Assembly (NCBI GenBank): GCA_012845835.1 | Contig: JABAKD010000109.1 | Span: 368,429-432,428, forward strand | Reading direction: 5' to 3' | Length of the DNA: 64,000 nucleotides | Source: Undaria pinnatifida | Lineage: Eukaryota; Sar; Phaeophyceae; Laminariales; Alariaceae | Shown: positions 51,858-63,860 of the stretch, piece by piece | Numbering within the stretch: the stretch's first letter is position 1 | How the letters are laid out: each line of letters starts with the position of its first letter | Position numbers and translations under genes: made by a program | Notes under the pieces: model-generated | Told to the model about the DNA's origin: nothing | Databases searched by the model: none | What the model saw: only the letters and a program-made list of their open reading frames with translations

Positions 51858-54800
51858 TGTGGGGATCTGATCTGGCGGAGGGGTGGACACATTTTTCCAA
51901 TATATTCTAATGTATTCCGATATACACCAACATGTTGAACGGATTGGACCTCAGGGTATTCATGACTAGTGTTCGCTCGTTGGCTGGAGTACTACTAATC
52001 ATAGAGCCATCAGTCGGAACGATGTAAGCCACCAAGAAGCTACTAGCGAGACTACAATGTAGGGTCTTCACGGAGACGCCGAGTGTCCGGCTTATTGGAT
52101 TTCCATACCTACTCCAATAGGGAGGATTTACTCATGCGGTGTGCGTTTTTGCTTTGTTCACGGGGCGGGCAGGAAGCTGGGTTGGGTCCGTTTGCTAGCC
52201 CCTGTGGCTTGAGTCGGCAGTCCACCATGTGGCCTCGACAGCATACTTAAGGACTACTTGGGTCACAGTGCCCGTCGATTAGATGTTTGTCCTCAACGTC
52301 TGGAGACTTAAAGCGCCACGGTTTGTTGTTATGTACGGGGAAGCGTATGCCATGTCGCGCGTATGCAACATATAAATTAATCGCGATTTGTTGTTGATCT
52401 GGTATGTAACGCTTCTTAGATATTTATCGCCCGTCATACAGTGGCGCTGGAGTTACCCCGTAACCTACGCATTCTGTGTATCTACATGTTGACATTGGTC
52501 ATGGCTGTGCGTTGGTTTCCAAGGAAAATGCACATTGGGTATGTCGTGCTTCACCTGGCCGGTGTTGTCCTTGGGATGCGGTTTAATGATAGGAGATGTG
52601 TGTACCTTGTGAACCCTGGAGACGGTATTACAGTGTAGCGACGCTACTGCACTTGATCACAAGGTGAGTCTAACAGCGGTGTTGTTTTTCTAGGGTGCCT
52701 TTAGGTACTTAGAGAACATGTAGCATGTGGGATGGGAACCATATGATAGGGTCGGTCAAGGCACTACAGAGTCGTTCTGCAGTAGCCCCCCCTACTATTC
52801 GTCATCGAAATCGCCGGTTTTCAAAACCAGCTCCCTCCTTAAGTATCTTCTGAAGTACGGCACCCCTTGCCACCTCGACGTCATTTGCAAACAAGAAAAT
52901 ACATTAATATATTGCTTTAATCGCATCCTTTCTGGTGTCGAGCAGCCATGAAACGTTCGTTAAAGGTAATCGCTGATTTGGGGGGGATGCTTTCGTAAAA
53001 TCAGTCAGCAGTTGCTGATTTCTTGTTGCCATATTTTTGTATCTCGCAGACCCGTGTGAAACAGGTCAAGTCTCCGTCCGACTTCGTCATTGTACGTCTT
53101 GTCTTCAACCGTGCAACACAGACTGTGCGTTGACACCGACCCTCCAATAATGTCGTATCGTGGAGTTGCTAGTTCTCTTGGTCCGAGCCTTCTAAAGGTT
53201 TGACCAAGAACGTGGTATGGTAACCTTGGAGCCGATAGCTCAATCCACCTTTTGATTATTTTCGACCTCAACCCGTAACGTTATGAAGAATCGCCTTCAA
53301 ACCCTAACGTTATGTAAAATAGGAATATTTCCGGACCACTTCTGTATAGTAGATGGCGTGCAGCCGTACGTCCAAGCAAGATCGGCGAATTAAGATAATG
53401 CTGTGACGATCAAGGAGCCGGCGCATCCTTGGTTTTCCTGTTTGACCCTGGTGTGATTCCGCCACTAGGGGTACCGGAAATAACGTTTATTCCCTAATCT
53501 TCTGCCCTCTCTGGTCTGCGTTGGGGACAATAAGTAGGTGTCGCACTGGCGAGGACGAGATTGCGGAATGGCTTTCAACGAGATTTAAATCCTGGTACAG
53601 TAGTTGCACCCTCAGGAGGATGTAAAGGTATAGCAGCCGCTCGATCTGGGGTGGTCGCAATCTGTTGGGACGACGGAAGCTCAGAGCATGGCTTACCCTC
53701 CGAATAGGACAGTCCCTCGAAAGCGGGACGTCGAAAATATTCCGCACTGTGCCGTCGTTTTATATGCCCCAGTTCTGTATATTATTCTACCACTTCTAGA
53801 TGTTTTGCTTTCTGAGTTGTGCGCTAGATACGTCTGTATGGGCACGTGTTTCGTCCGGCACAGTACAAATCTCCCTGGTCTCGCCGAGAGGGAAAGCGCT
53901 GGGGCGAAGAGTCCATAATGTTCGTGTGGGTGGAATATGTGACTGTGTGCCGGTAGCAATATCGACAACGCATATACATGGTTGTCAAGCAAGACCCGTT
54001 CCATTTGCTGTTTTTCAGAACATGAAGGTTTTGACCTTCGCCGTAGTTGCTGGCGTGGGGCTATGGTGAGACTATGGTGTTGATCGGATCGCGAATTATC
54101 TGTCTCAGAACCATTCTTCCTAAATGTGAGTAGACCGAGGTCAAAGAAGCTTGGTAAACTGCTATTGTGGAGGTAGAAGCGCCAACACAACGCCGAGGAG
54201 TCCCAACGAAAAATATAAGTGCACGCGGGAAAAGCTAACTTATACTCCCGTGAAACTGTGTTGTGTGGCTCGAATCTACGCGTATGTCGTGCATGTCCTA
54301 ACTGAAACACGATACTCATTGGTTGTTCAAGTTTGTTGGGCATACTCCCGTGACGATTGCATTCCAGCAGATACACGACCCACGGGGCTGTGGATGTATA
54401 CCACCAATTTCTGAGACTCCTGATATCGTGGCACTATCCCATCCATAGCCTAGTTGAAGAAAAATCTTACAGCAAGCTGCCGAACCAACGCATGGCGTTG
54501 GGGTACAAAACGAAATGCTTGCGAAAACAACACGACATTCAAACTTGAGTTCGGATGGAGTAGGCCCGTCACACTCTTGAAACGTGATAGCCGAAACTGC
54601 TGCCTCAATCACCGGACGCGTCACACTGATGAAGCAGGTGATGGTTGGGAGGGGTCACCCTTTCTGCGGCGTTTTGTGTGTCAAAATTTACCTGCAAGAA
54701 CCGTAATAGGGATATCCGTTAGATTGCGCCAACAAGATATGCACTGGAACTGCGCTTGTTTTGAGCGAGGGACGGGTCCAAATGCACCAGCGGCTAAATA

Positions 54801-54929
54801 CCGCTGTAGGCATGGAATTATGTCGATCGAAATATTTCGAAGTCTTGTTGCCTATGTTGTGCAGCTCCGTCACTACTGAAAAATAGAGCAACCCCCTAGC
54901 CGTTGGATTGGGTGACACATGATTTCAAA

Positions 54930-55690
54930 CCAAGGTCGACGTTCCATGGCACACCTTGCTGCCGGCATCCCATCGGATATCTCATTAGATGCCCGTTGGC
55001 TGCCCACGGGCTGCCCGTAAGATGTCAAAGGACGTCCCATGAGCATCGCTGGCGATATCAAAAGACCAGCATCCCACGACCTACCCTTGGGAAATCCCAT
55101 CAGATATCACGCTAAATATCCTGTGGGCATGCCGTGAACAATGCCATGGGTATCCAATGGCCATCTCGTCGGCATTTCACGGGCCTCTCGTGTGATGTCA
55201 TCGGCGTCACTCGGGAATCTCGCAGGAATGCCAATTGCGCGTTTTTTGTCACATGGGACATTATGGGCATTCCATGGGCTCTCGGCAAGGGCAACATGAG
55301 ATGTCCCATCAAACGATATAGGCGCCATGATGTAGGCACGCCATGGGGATCCTGTGAACAAAAGCGTGCGCGCATCGCCCGGGAATCTCAGTATAATGCC
55401 ATGGCCATCCCATCAGCTTCCCGCGTGCAGCCCATTGGAATCAATGGAAGGTCTCATGGGACAACACGCGCATACCGTGGGCATCCCACGAGATGTCCCA
55501 TGGCACATCGTTGGCATCATATGCATCCCGCGCGATTACCGGGGGGGTGTTCTGTGGGATTGCCGCAGGATGCCCCCGCCAGCATCGCACGAGATGCCGG
55601 TGCAAGTATCCCAACGGAATTCCCGAGAGACGTCCCACGAGGTGCGTGTCGGATATCCACGCTGTCCTATAGGATGTTTATGAGATGCCG
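54930..55690 (+). repeat. Degenerate CCCATGGGCAT-type minisatellite
   Basis: About 760 bp of related 10- to 13-bp words (GGCATCCCAT, GAGATGTCCCA, CCATGGGCAT, GCCATGGCCATCCCAT). The words are partly self-complementary, so both strands read similarly. It may be an ancient expanded minisatellite. Confidence 0.8.
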
Positions 55691-57088
55691 GTGAGACCCG
55701 CACCAGGTCAGGTAAACTAATCGGATGCTCCTGGGTCGCGTTGGGAGCACAATCCATATTTGACGAATAAAAGTGTATATTTTCTCGCTCAACCCGTACT
55801 CTTGGTGGGAACAAAAGGGTGGGAGGCCCGACGTGTGCTACGACAAAGCTAGCACTGCCTCATCCGCATACGCTTTCTGAAGAACGGAAAGGGTTTAGTC
55901 ACAAGCACTGCCTTGTGGGTATGTTCTATTGCAAAGAATCAGGCGCTTGCAAAAACCTCATGTGTCTGTTAAACGTGTCCATCCGTCGGACCGTCCGTGT
56001 GTTCCAATATGTACGAAGTGATTAGAGGTACAGCAGGACACCCGATTTAAGATACAATCAAAACACCCAATATAACATATAAGTAATACACGGTTTAGGG
56101 CAGGGGGGTCGTTAGCATACTGTACTACGTTGTAGAGACTTGCGGCACACCACATAGAAAACGGATGATATATTTTTTCCGGCCAGTATGTTCCACACAT
56201 GGGTCGTTCGCTTGAGCATTGGGATGCGCGGTTACCATAGGCCATGTTAGTGAATGGGTGGGTGAGGTGGAGAGCTCACTGTACTGTGTTGTAAGGCTTA
56301 CTCTTGTTAAGCTTTGGTTAACGTTTTGAAAGTGGTCAAACGGACTGATACCACCCCACTAATACCTTAAGAAATGGCGTCGTCGACAGACCATGGGTGT
56401 TTGGGGTCGTTGGTTTAAAGCCCACATCCACCTTAATACACTTTTTCAGATTTTCCCCATGACGAACTTGAAAATTACTCTCCTCGGTATACCCAGGAAA
56501 AAAAAACGGCTTGGACATATTGACAGGTCCGTCCGTACATCCGGTCGACCTGCAATACCGCCGTTTCAGGGGCGGGGGAGCGTTATAAGGCTTACTTAGT
56601 TTGGGTAAGCTATTGGTTAACCTTTTGCAAGTGGTCAAACGGACGAATACCCCACTAATTCCTTCACGTTGTATACTTTTTTTCTCTTCTATATATTCTT
56701 TTTGTACTGGATACTGCACACGGTATGCTATTAAAAAAGGATCTCAGGACCAGCCGAAAAAAAATGGGTTCCTCCAGTGGTCTCCGAAGAATAAATTCCG
56801 ACACCACTCTCCAAATTTCAGTTCTTGGAAACCAATATTACAAAAATGGGGCGGAGGGTGTGAGCGTTTTCAGTTAGAGCCCCTACGGCGAATGCGGGGG
56901 TGCAGAGCATACTAAATCCTATATATACTAAATCCGACAATCTATGATCCGCACTACCATAAAAAAATATAATTAACCATGTCGATACTAAAACCTATAT
57001 ACACCAACAGCAGGGGATGTTGATCATTCTGTGAAGGCAGGAACGGCCTTCCAGACACTACAACACCCTGTAGCGTTTCTTTTTGTAG

Positions 57089-57210
57089 CGGCATACCGGT
57101 AAGAAAGAGCATGGACACGGTCGAGAGCTGATCACTGTCGATTTCGAGGAGGCAGGCACAGCAGTGCCGTTAACTGCTCAGGATATGTTGGGTCGTCTCT
57201 GCAGATCTTT
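57089..57210 (+). CDS. Candidate exon of a downstream gene
   Basis: A strong pyrimidine tract and acceptor (GTTTCTTTTTGTAG) open a frame of 40 codons plus two bases that ends at donor GTGAGT. It contains KKEHGHGRELITVDFEEAG and TAVPLTAQDMLGRL, a well-mixed composition. Joining to 57557 keeps phase. I do not recognise the family. Confidence 0.5.
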
Positions 57211-57556
57211 GTGAGTAGCCGGCGACTGGTGGATCAAATATCTTTGCGTCTACATCACGCCAGGACGCAACCGGGGTGGGTCCAAACGACGTCATGATCG
57301 ATTAGGCACAAGAGATGAACCATCCAGGGCTGACGAACCACTCCCAGCACCTTGACCTCAGTGACCAAGTTGTGCGTTCACAAAGTTAATACCTTGGCCC
57401 CTACTGCAATTTACCTCAACACCATTTTCGACCATCGTTCAATCGTAGAAAAGCAGCCACTTGCACCAATGCGTCATGCCTGTCTTTCATTTCCCCCCGT
57501 AAATTGTCTACTGGCAGGTCCATAAGGCATTGGCGCTGAAGGAATACACTGTACAG

Positions 57557-57947
57557 CACTTCCGTAACGCTTTGCGCGACCGGCTTGCGCGTAGTCACAA
57601 CACCCTCCAACGAGGCGCCGGTGGACGCTCCCGGCACCGACCAAGCCGACTACGCTCCAGAGTTGCAGGTCGAAGCACCATCTGCAACACTTTTCAAACT
57701 CCCTTTCGCCAAGCAAAGAGTCCACCACGTATGCTGTCGGTGTTCTATCAGCAACAGCACCACCAAGAGCACGGATACCCGTGCCCGATCGGGGGGTGGA
57801 CAGGTCGTGAAAGGGCACCTTAGGAAGCGGCTGGTGGGGGAAGCTGATTCACCTTTAAAGTGGGAGGTGCGGAAACAGCGCAAAAAGATCACCATAATCT
57901 GCCCCTTAAGGTTTGTGATAAACATTGACCCGGACATGTGTGCGTAA
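57557..57947 (+). CDS. Candidate exon(s) of the downstream gene, possibly terminal
   Basis: Starts after CACTGTACAG with one leading base (phase fits 57210). The frame stays open to a TAA at 57945-57947 and includes TPSNEAPVDAPGTDQADY, APSATLFKLPFAKQR and, further on, VKGHLRKRLVGEAD. A donor GTATGC at 57729 is an alternative end. The acceptor is not strong. Family unknown. Confidence 0.4.
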
Positions 57948-58692
57948 ACAAGATTAAGTACGTGTTCAGCATGGACAGGTTAATGTCTACTCTACGCATA
58001 AGGTACTGGTTGAGAGCGTGGGGCTCGTAGAAAAGTAAAAAATATCTTCTGTCGTGAGAACGGTTCCCCACACCACCGCCCTTCTCCCTCTGCACGCCGA
58101 CTTACTCTACACTTTGGACGTGGCTCGGACATCAGCGGAAGTACCTGAATCCTCCGTTGCTGGTACGGTCGAATTTCCTGCCTGCAAAATGGCGATGGTG
58201 GCACGAGAACTGCGGCAACACGTTGGAAGACACACTGTCTAAGAGGCCAAGTTACGCATTGTCTGCCTTCTTCGTACAAGAATGTGCCACGCAAATGCAC
58301 ACGTAGTGCGTTGATGGGTAAGGCGTATCGAACTGCCCCAAAACCTCGAGCGATGACAAGTCTGCTTTATTCGTGTCATCATTCGATATTCCTCCGTTGT
58401 TCGTGCGTGAAAAATATCGGCGTGTCCTCCATAGCTCTTACAGGAGAGAGAAACAGGCGGCTTCTGTGATGTGTCGGGTGTGAAGGCCTTCACGATACGG
58501 GTACATTTGCACCCGAAGAGAAAAAAGGCGCCGAGCGTGTTCTCCAGCTGCACGTTCGCTTCAACGAGGGACGAACTTGATGACCCCGTCACTGACAGCC
58601 TGAAAACGACGTCGAAATGTAGCAAGAATTCGCCGTGCACTGACGTGCCCCCCAAGTGTGGCGAAGAAGATCGCTGGATATAGAAGCATTCC

Positions 58693-58776
58693 ATGGCCGA
58701 CCACGTGCGAACGGCACATTCTGTCGCCGTCACCGAGAGGTTTGAGGAACTCGCAGCGTTGGCGCTCGGAGGCCAA
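58693..58776 (+). CDS. Candidate short first exon
   Basis: ATG follows an in-frame TAG and opens 28 codons (MADHVRTAHSVAVTERFEEL, ending LALGGQ) up to a good donor GTAAGA. The matching second exon was not established. The minus-strand 199-codon frame over 58239-58838 is the competing reading and has no recognised domain. Confidence 0.35.
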
Positions 58777-58934
58777 GTAAGACGTGAGCGCGTCGGAGAA
58801 AGTAGCCGTGGTGGAGAGGACGCGACCAATCTAGTCAATTAGGTCACGAAGGCGCCCCAAGAAAGGAAACATGACGGTTCGAACACGCAAGATATCAGAT
58901 AGAAGAGAAATAAGGGGAGACCGACAGCCACTAA

Positions 58935-59462
58935 GCGCCGTTCCCACCAACATCCGATATCGATAGGCCCGACAAAGGGGAGGAGGAAGAGGAGGAGGAA
59001 GAAGAGGAGGAAAAGGAGGAGGAAAAGGAAGTGGAAGAGCGGGACGAGCAGGAGATTAGCGACATAAAGGAGTATAGGGACGACGATGAGGAGGAGGAGG
59101 GAAAGGAGGAGGGCGAAGGGGGTGAGGGGGGCGACGAGGAGGAGAAAGGGGAAAAGAAGGAGGGAGAGGACGAAGAGGGGGTAGATGGGGAAGAAGACGA
59201 ACAAATTGAGGAGAAGGAGGAATAAGAGGACGAAAGCATAACAGCGGAGGAGGAAGTGGAAGAGGAAGAGGAGGCAGATGGAAAAAGCGACGATGATGGG
59301 CGGAAAGTTGATGGGGTAGGGAAGAAATATGGCGGTCGTGGGAGTCGGGGTGTACGGGAAAAATGCATTAAGCTGTTAACAGAACCGGGCAGCGATGTAC
59401 GTCGAATAGGCAATGAAGTCAGTTGGCTTGATTGGGGTACGTCGATTTGTCTGCAGTACTAG
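58935..59462 (+). other. Purine-rich acidic open frame with one internal stop
   Basis: From 58935 a Glu/Asp/Lys/Gly-rich frame (poly-Glu from 58980, then EISDIKEYRDDDEEEE) runs to TAA at 59223-59225. The same frame then continues open to the TAG at 59460-59462 and becomes less simple (VREKCIKLLTEPGSDVRRIG). It could be a broken acidic protein, an exon with a single disrupting base, or just a GAG-rich low-complexity tract. No start or splice site was established. Confidence 0.4.
58976..59345 (+). repeat. Purine tract (GAG/GGA-rich)
   Basis: Almost pure A/G on the plus strand for about 250 bp, then A/G-rich to 59345. It could form triplex (H-DNA) structure. It overlaps the acidic open frame. 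Confidence 0.85.
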
Positions 59463-59869
59463 TAAGTGTTTTAGCTCTTGTTTTTTATAATTTAGTTTCG
59501 AAACATACATTCGGCATACATGTATACAAAAACAACCCACAATGTAGCACGCCACACTAGCAGTAGTAGATGCCAGAGATACACGTACATAGAGCAGCGT
59601 CTGCGGGCGTTTAAGACCAACAAAAACACTCACAAATCAAATTAATAACACGATTTGTTTCGGCCATCCAATATAGGTGTGGTGTCTGGGATTCAGATAT
59701 GCGTGCCCCCTCGGTTACTCCCTTCGTGGCATGCGTCACTACTGGACAGGAAGTAAAATGGAACATTTAATGTCTCCCATACCCCGCAAAAAGCCTCGTG
59801 AGAACGACGACGTCGACTAGTGCTGCTGATGTAGTTTAATGGAAACTGAACACACATAGAAGTATTAGC

Positions 59870-60082
59870 TCATCCACGGCAGCAAGCATAGTGCACACAC
59901 GTAGGTATGTCAAAATATTCAAACGTAAAGCTGGGGAAAATTTCGTGGTCACCTGCTAGCATCCATAAACCGTTAACACCATCTCTCTCTGGTGGAGTAA
60001 ATATTGCCCTTCGATACACATATTCAATGTTGCTCAAAGATGCTAACACGGTGAGGTTCCAAGTCCTGTTTGGAATCGGCAT
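59870..60082 (-). other. Minus-strand protein-like frame, possible exon
   Basis: After an AG acceptor (CCAAACAG on the minus strand) the frame reads TWNLTVLASLSNIEYVYRRA, then FTPPERDGVNGLWMLAGD and FTFEYFDIPT before GTGTGT. The composition is protein-like. The plus-strand frame over the same bases is also open, so strand is uncertain. Confidence 0.3.
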
Positions 60083-60244
60083 TTCTAGTAGGTGGTTCCA
60101 TAATTGTTTGTTCTACGGACTAGTCCTACCGGTCGCGTTGAATGCGCCCTTAAGCAAATATTCTCTGCATGCAACGCGATTCTCATTGCACCCGGCCAAA
60201 CATTGTGAATAACATTTTTCGCGATGCTCATCTCTGTTCTCCAG

Positions 60245-60310
60245 AGGGTGACCACAGAGCTCGCCTCTTTGGAAGGAGGCGGCCGCACCGACACTGGTGG
60301 CGCTGGATGA
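60245..60310 (+). CDS. Candidate short terminal exon
   Basis: A good acceptor (CATCTCTGTTCTCCAG) leads into RVTTELASLEGGGRTDTGG, then TGA. A second frame over the same region (60258 to 60719) stays open for about 150 codons and includes TLVALDDNDCHHHFIVKSIS. Only one can be real. Family unknown. Confidence 0.3.
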   Translation, partial: RVTTELASLEGGGRTDTGGAG

Positions 60311-61029
60311 TAACGATTGCCACCATCACTTTATTGTGAAGAGCATCAGTCGTGACTCCACCGCGATCGCCTACGATGTGAATCCACAACCGGTGACAAA
60401 TATCGCCGGGCACCCCGCACGCGTCCGTGTCCCGGCCAATGTAACGCCGATTATACGTGTTCATTCCTTCTATCGGGCAGTCTATTCCCAAAGAACTATG
60501 AATACTCAACAAAAAACACTGTACGTGGTATGGCGGATAGGGGGTCGGTGTGATAGCATCGTCCCGCCGTCACTCGTACAGCGTATTCGTGTGATTACCA
60601 CTTATATCGGCAGTTGTCCTGCCCACCATGTTCGTATCTGGCGGGAGGTGCGCGCGCACGCCATTCGACGTGAATCGCTTGTGCCTCGGGGGAATATCAC
60701 CTCCCACAAACAACACTGACTTGGGAAACAGGGCAAATGGCAGGTTAGTTGCCTCACGAGCCACCTCGCAAGTTCTCTCACGCTCTTTTTATTGGGTTCG
60801 TGTCTCCACTCCCGAGTTGCGGGCCTTCCGACGACATGCGATGCACCCGCCCACCCATCCCGGGTTATTCGCTCCTCTCCGCCATGCGAAGAGAGGAAAC
60901 TGAGACATATACAAGCGAATATCGCAATGAAAAATACCAACGGAGTAGGGGGAGGAAGGCGGGGGGTAAATCATGAACGACAACTATGTCGACGTGACAG
61001 CATCTGCCTGGGCCACCGCAGGAAATTAG

Positions 61030-62720
61030 ATGTGTCATGCGTAACTGAATCGGCGACCCTACAGTGTGGTTCAGCAAAAGTTTTGTCAACTGACCTGCGA
61101 TAGACCCAATATAGGGCGACTCCACCCTCATACGCTCGCCGCGCCTCCATAGCGGCGACTCCCGCTGGCGATATGGTAAGGATATTTCGCGTCAGGTATT
61201 TCTCGTACAGCTTAGATTCGTAGGTATTGTCCCAGTAGGTACCTGCACATGGAAGTAGAGACGAGATAGATCCCAACCTGCATCAAGGACTCTACAGGGT
61301 AATGCAGTGTCGGTTCCGCAAAAAGTGGGGGGCGCTCCCATCCTCACGCGTTCGCTGCGACCCCCCAGCGGCGGTTCTCGCTGGCGGCGCGGCACAGCCG
61401 TTGCGCGCCAGGAATTGTTCGTATGCCTGTGAATTGTAAGACGTTTCCCTGCATGTAACCAGGTTACTGAATCAAAGAAAGACTAGGCACCTACCTGTAT
61501 CAGCGACCCTATATATTGTAATGCCGAGGCGGTTCTGTCGAATTACCTATGAGGGCGACTCCACCCGCACTCGCAGTGGCTCTACGGCGGAGACTCTAGC
61601 TGGCGGCATTACATAGGCATTGCGTGACAGGTATTTCTCGTCTTGCTTATTCGTACGAATGCAACTCGTTGGTAAGGTCCCGGTATGTATCTCGAGGTTT
61701 TGATAACAGAGACGAAGCAGATTATCCTCGCTTGCATCAGAGAGTCTATAGCGCAATGATGTGTCGGTTTTGTCCAGTGGCATATGAGGGCGATCCGCCT
61801 TTACGCGTTCGCCGCGACTCCACAGTGGCGGTTCCAAGTGGCAGCATGGTATGTCAATGCGCGCTCGGCATTACTCGTACATACGAGTATAGTTCGTACA
61901 TAACACCCCACCACGTACCTAGAATGCGCAAGAAGAGACAGATGATATCCCTACCTTCATCAGTGACCCCATAGTGTAATGCAATGTCGGTCCTGCTAAG
62001 TTGCCTCTGAGGGCGAATCCACCCTCTTGCGCTCGATGCAACTCCACAGTGTCGGTGCCCGCTGGCGGCAAGGTATACCCATTGCGCGCCAGGCATTACT
62101 CGTACGACTTCAGTATGTGGATATCGTTCCAGAGGAGGTATCTCGATTATAGAAAAAGATAAAGAGCCGGCCCCTACCTTCATCAGTGGCCCTTTAGTGT
62201 GATGCCATATAGGTTCTGTCGTGTGGCCTGTGAAGGAGACTCCACCCTCACGCGCTCGCTGCCACTCCACAACGGCAATGCTTGCTGGCGGCGTGGTATA
62301 ACCATTGCGCGGCAGGCACTTCTCATACGACTATAATTCGTGGATATCATTCCAGGAGGTATCTAGAGTAAAGAGCCGATCCCTACCTGCACCAGAAACC
62401 CTATAATCTAGTGTGCTATCGTGTGATGACACATATGTCCGGTCATGTGATCTGTGACGGCGACTTCATCTTCACGCGCTCGCTGCGACTCCACAGCGGC
62501 GATGCCGGCTGGCTCCAGAAGATATTTATATTGTGAAAGTAGAGAAAGAGTATGTCTCTACCTGCATCAGTGACCCCATAGTGTGATGCCGTAGGTTCTG
62601 TCGTGTGACCTGTGAGGGCGACACCACCCTCGTGTGCTCGTTGTGACTCCACAGCGGCGATGCTCGCTATGGACGTGGTATCGCCATTGCGCGCCAGCCA
62701 TTACTCGGCGTGCCCTTGCT
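61030..62720. repeat. ~223-bp tandem satellite, about eight copies
   Basis: The landmark GAGGGCGACTCCACCCTCACGCGCTCGC recurs (imperfectly) near 61119, 61334, 61557, 61791, 62014, 62238, 62461 and 62619. Spacing is 215-234 bp except the last, which is shortened to about 158 bp. Each unit also has TGCGCGCCAGGCATT, GTGGATATCATTCCAG-like and CCCTACCTGCATCAGTGACC words. Minus-strand frames run through units but are interrupted at different places. Confidence 0.9.
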
Positions 62721-62961
62721 AGCTTGCACGCGTCGACCTTCAGCCAACGCTGGTCTTGGGGGGGGCGTCTACTTTTTTCCCTACAATTCCGTGGGACCCC
62801 TAATCCCCGACAGACATGCTTCATTCTCTATATCAAACGCAATATACATCGCTTCTGCTACTTTGTTTTCTTGCGGACAAAACTACCCGTACCCTCTTGT
62901 CTTTTACTCTGGGAGAGAAAATAGTGGGGTCTGGTATGCTTGAGTTTGTTTGGACAACCAG

Positions 62962-63048
62962 CGAACACGGACACGTTTGGTACCGAACTTGACACCGAGA
63001 GTAGGTCTTTCCTGGGAAAACGTCCTTGATAGGTCAACTACGAAGAGG
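62962..63048 (+). CDS. Candidate exon
   Basis: From TTTGGACAACCAG to a strong donor GTGAGT, 29 codons in phase 0 with LVPNLTPRVGLSWENVLD. Unsupported by a partner exon. Confidence 0.3.
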
Positions 63049-63860
63049 GTGAGTCTGCCTCAACCTACTACCGAAAACTTCCATTGTGAAGATGCTATGT
63101 CTAGGTTGGTGAAGTGGTGCGGGGAGGGGTGGGAAACTATCAAGGTATAATTGATCTGATCAGGGCCACTAGCACGGGATGCCACCCCACAGATTCCCTA
63201 AATAAGTCTTCATAAGTTTCTGTGCTTTCTTCGTCAAGCATATTGGCAGCGCCATCAAATCTATTGCCACGCCGCTCGAAGCAACTACGGAAATATGATG
63301 CATGACATGATGCACAACTTTCACAGTAGTAGCTTAGGTTATGGGTGAAGGGTGTATCGTGATCCGCTTGACGTGGACGAGACATGTTGTCAACTTGGAA
63401 CTGAACTGCTCGTGATTGGTTGTGCATGAAATGAGCAGTAGGGCAAACGGAGAATCACAAACGAAGGCCTACGTCGAACGATCTGAGTCAATGGATGTTT
63501 CGTACTGTAATGCAGCAACAAACACTGCAGACTATAACAACCAAGATCACCCTTTATGCAATGAGGACCCAGGGCGCTCAAAAGTGCGCACGACATTGAC
63601 GCCACAAAAAAACACAAATGCTTCGCGGCTATATGGCCGTGGATTTGTCGCGTTACCCGAAGCCGTCCAAGAGGTGAAACCATACTGTGGTGTACACGTG
63701 TGAGGCTGAACTGTGTCTATGCCACAGCCTTTCCGGACCTGTAAATCATCCTATCAGCTGTTCGGGTACTCACGTTGCTGGGACTGCTTCATCCGCCCAT
63801 TGGTGACTGCAGATTGATGCATATGTCCACTCCAGACAAAGTAATTCTCCCTACCTACAG

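Larger units (their letters stand above)
50835..57088 (+). other. Region after exon 20 with no firm gene
   Basis: Holds the exon 20 copies (51014-51284), a GAATATGAC array (51799-51857), a possible tiny exon (52634-52663) and a degenerate minisatellite (54930-55690). Open frames at 53693-54376 (minus) and 54454-54879 (plus) have no recognised domain and no splice support. Two related segments occur around 56305-56345 and 56590-56665 (AAGCTTTGGTTAACGTTTTG / AAGCTATTGGTTAACCTTTTG, GTGGTCAAACGGAC). Confidence 0.45.

Noticed and set aside
53693..54376. Minus-strand frame of 227 codons
   Set aside because: No recognisable domain, no splice or promoter evidence, and composition (His/Ser/Arg) unlike the exons of the main gene.
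58239..58838. Minus-strand frame of 199 codons
   Set aside because: Ser-rich with no family match; plus-strand candidates overlap it and neither is convincing.
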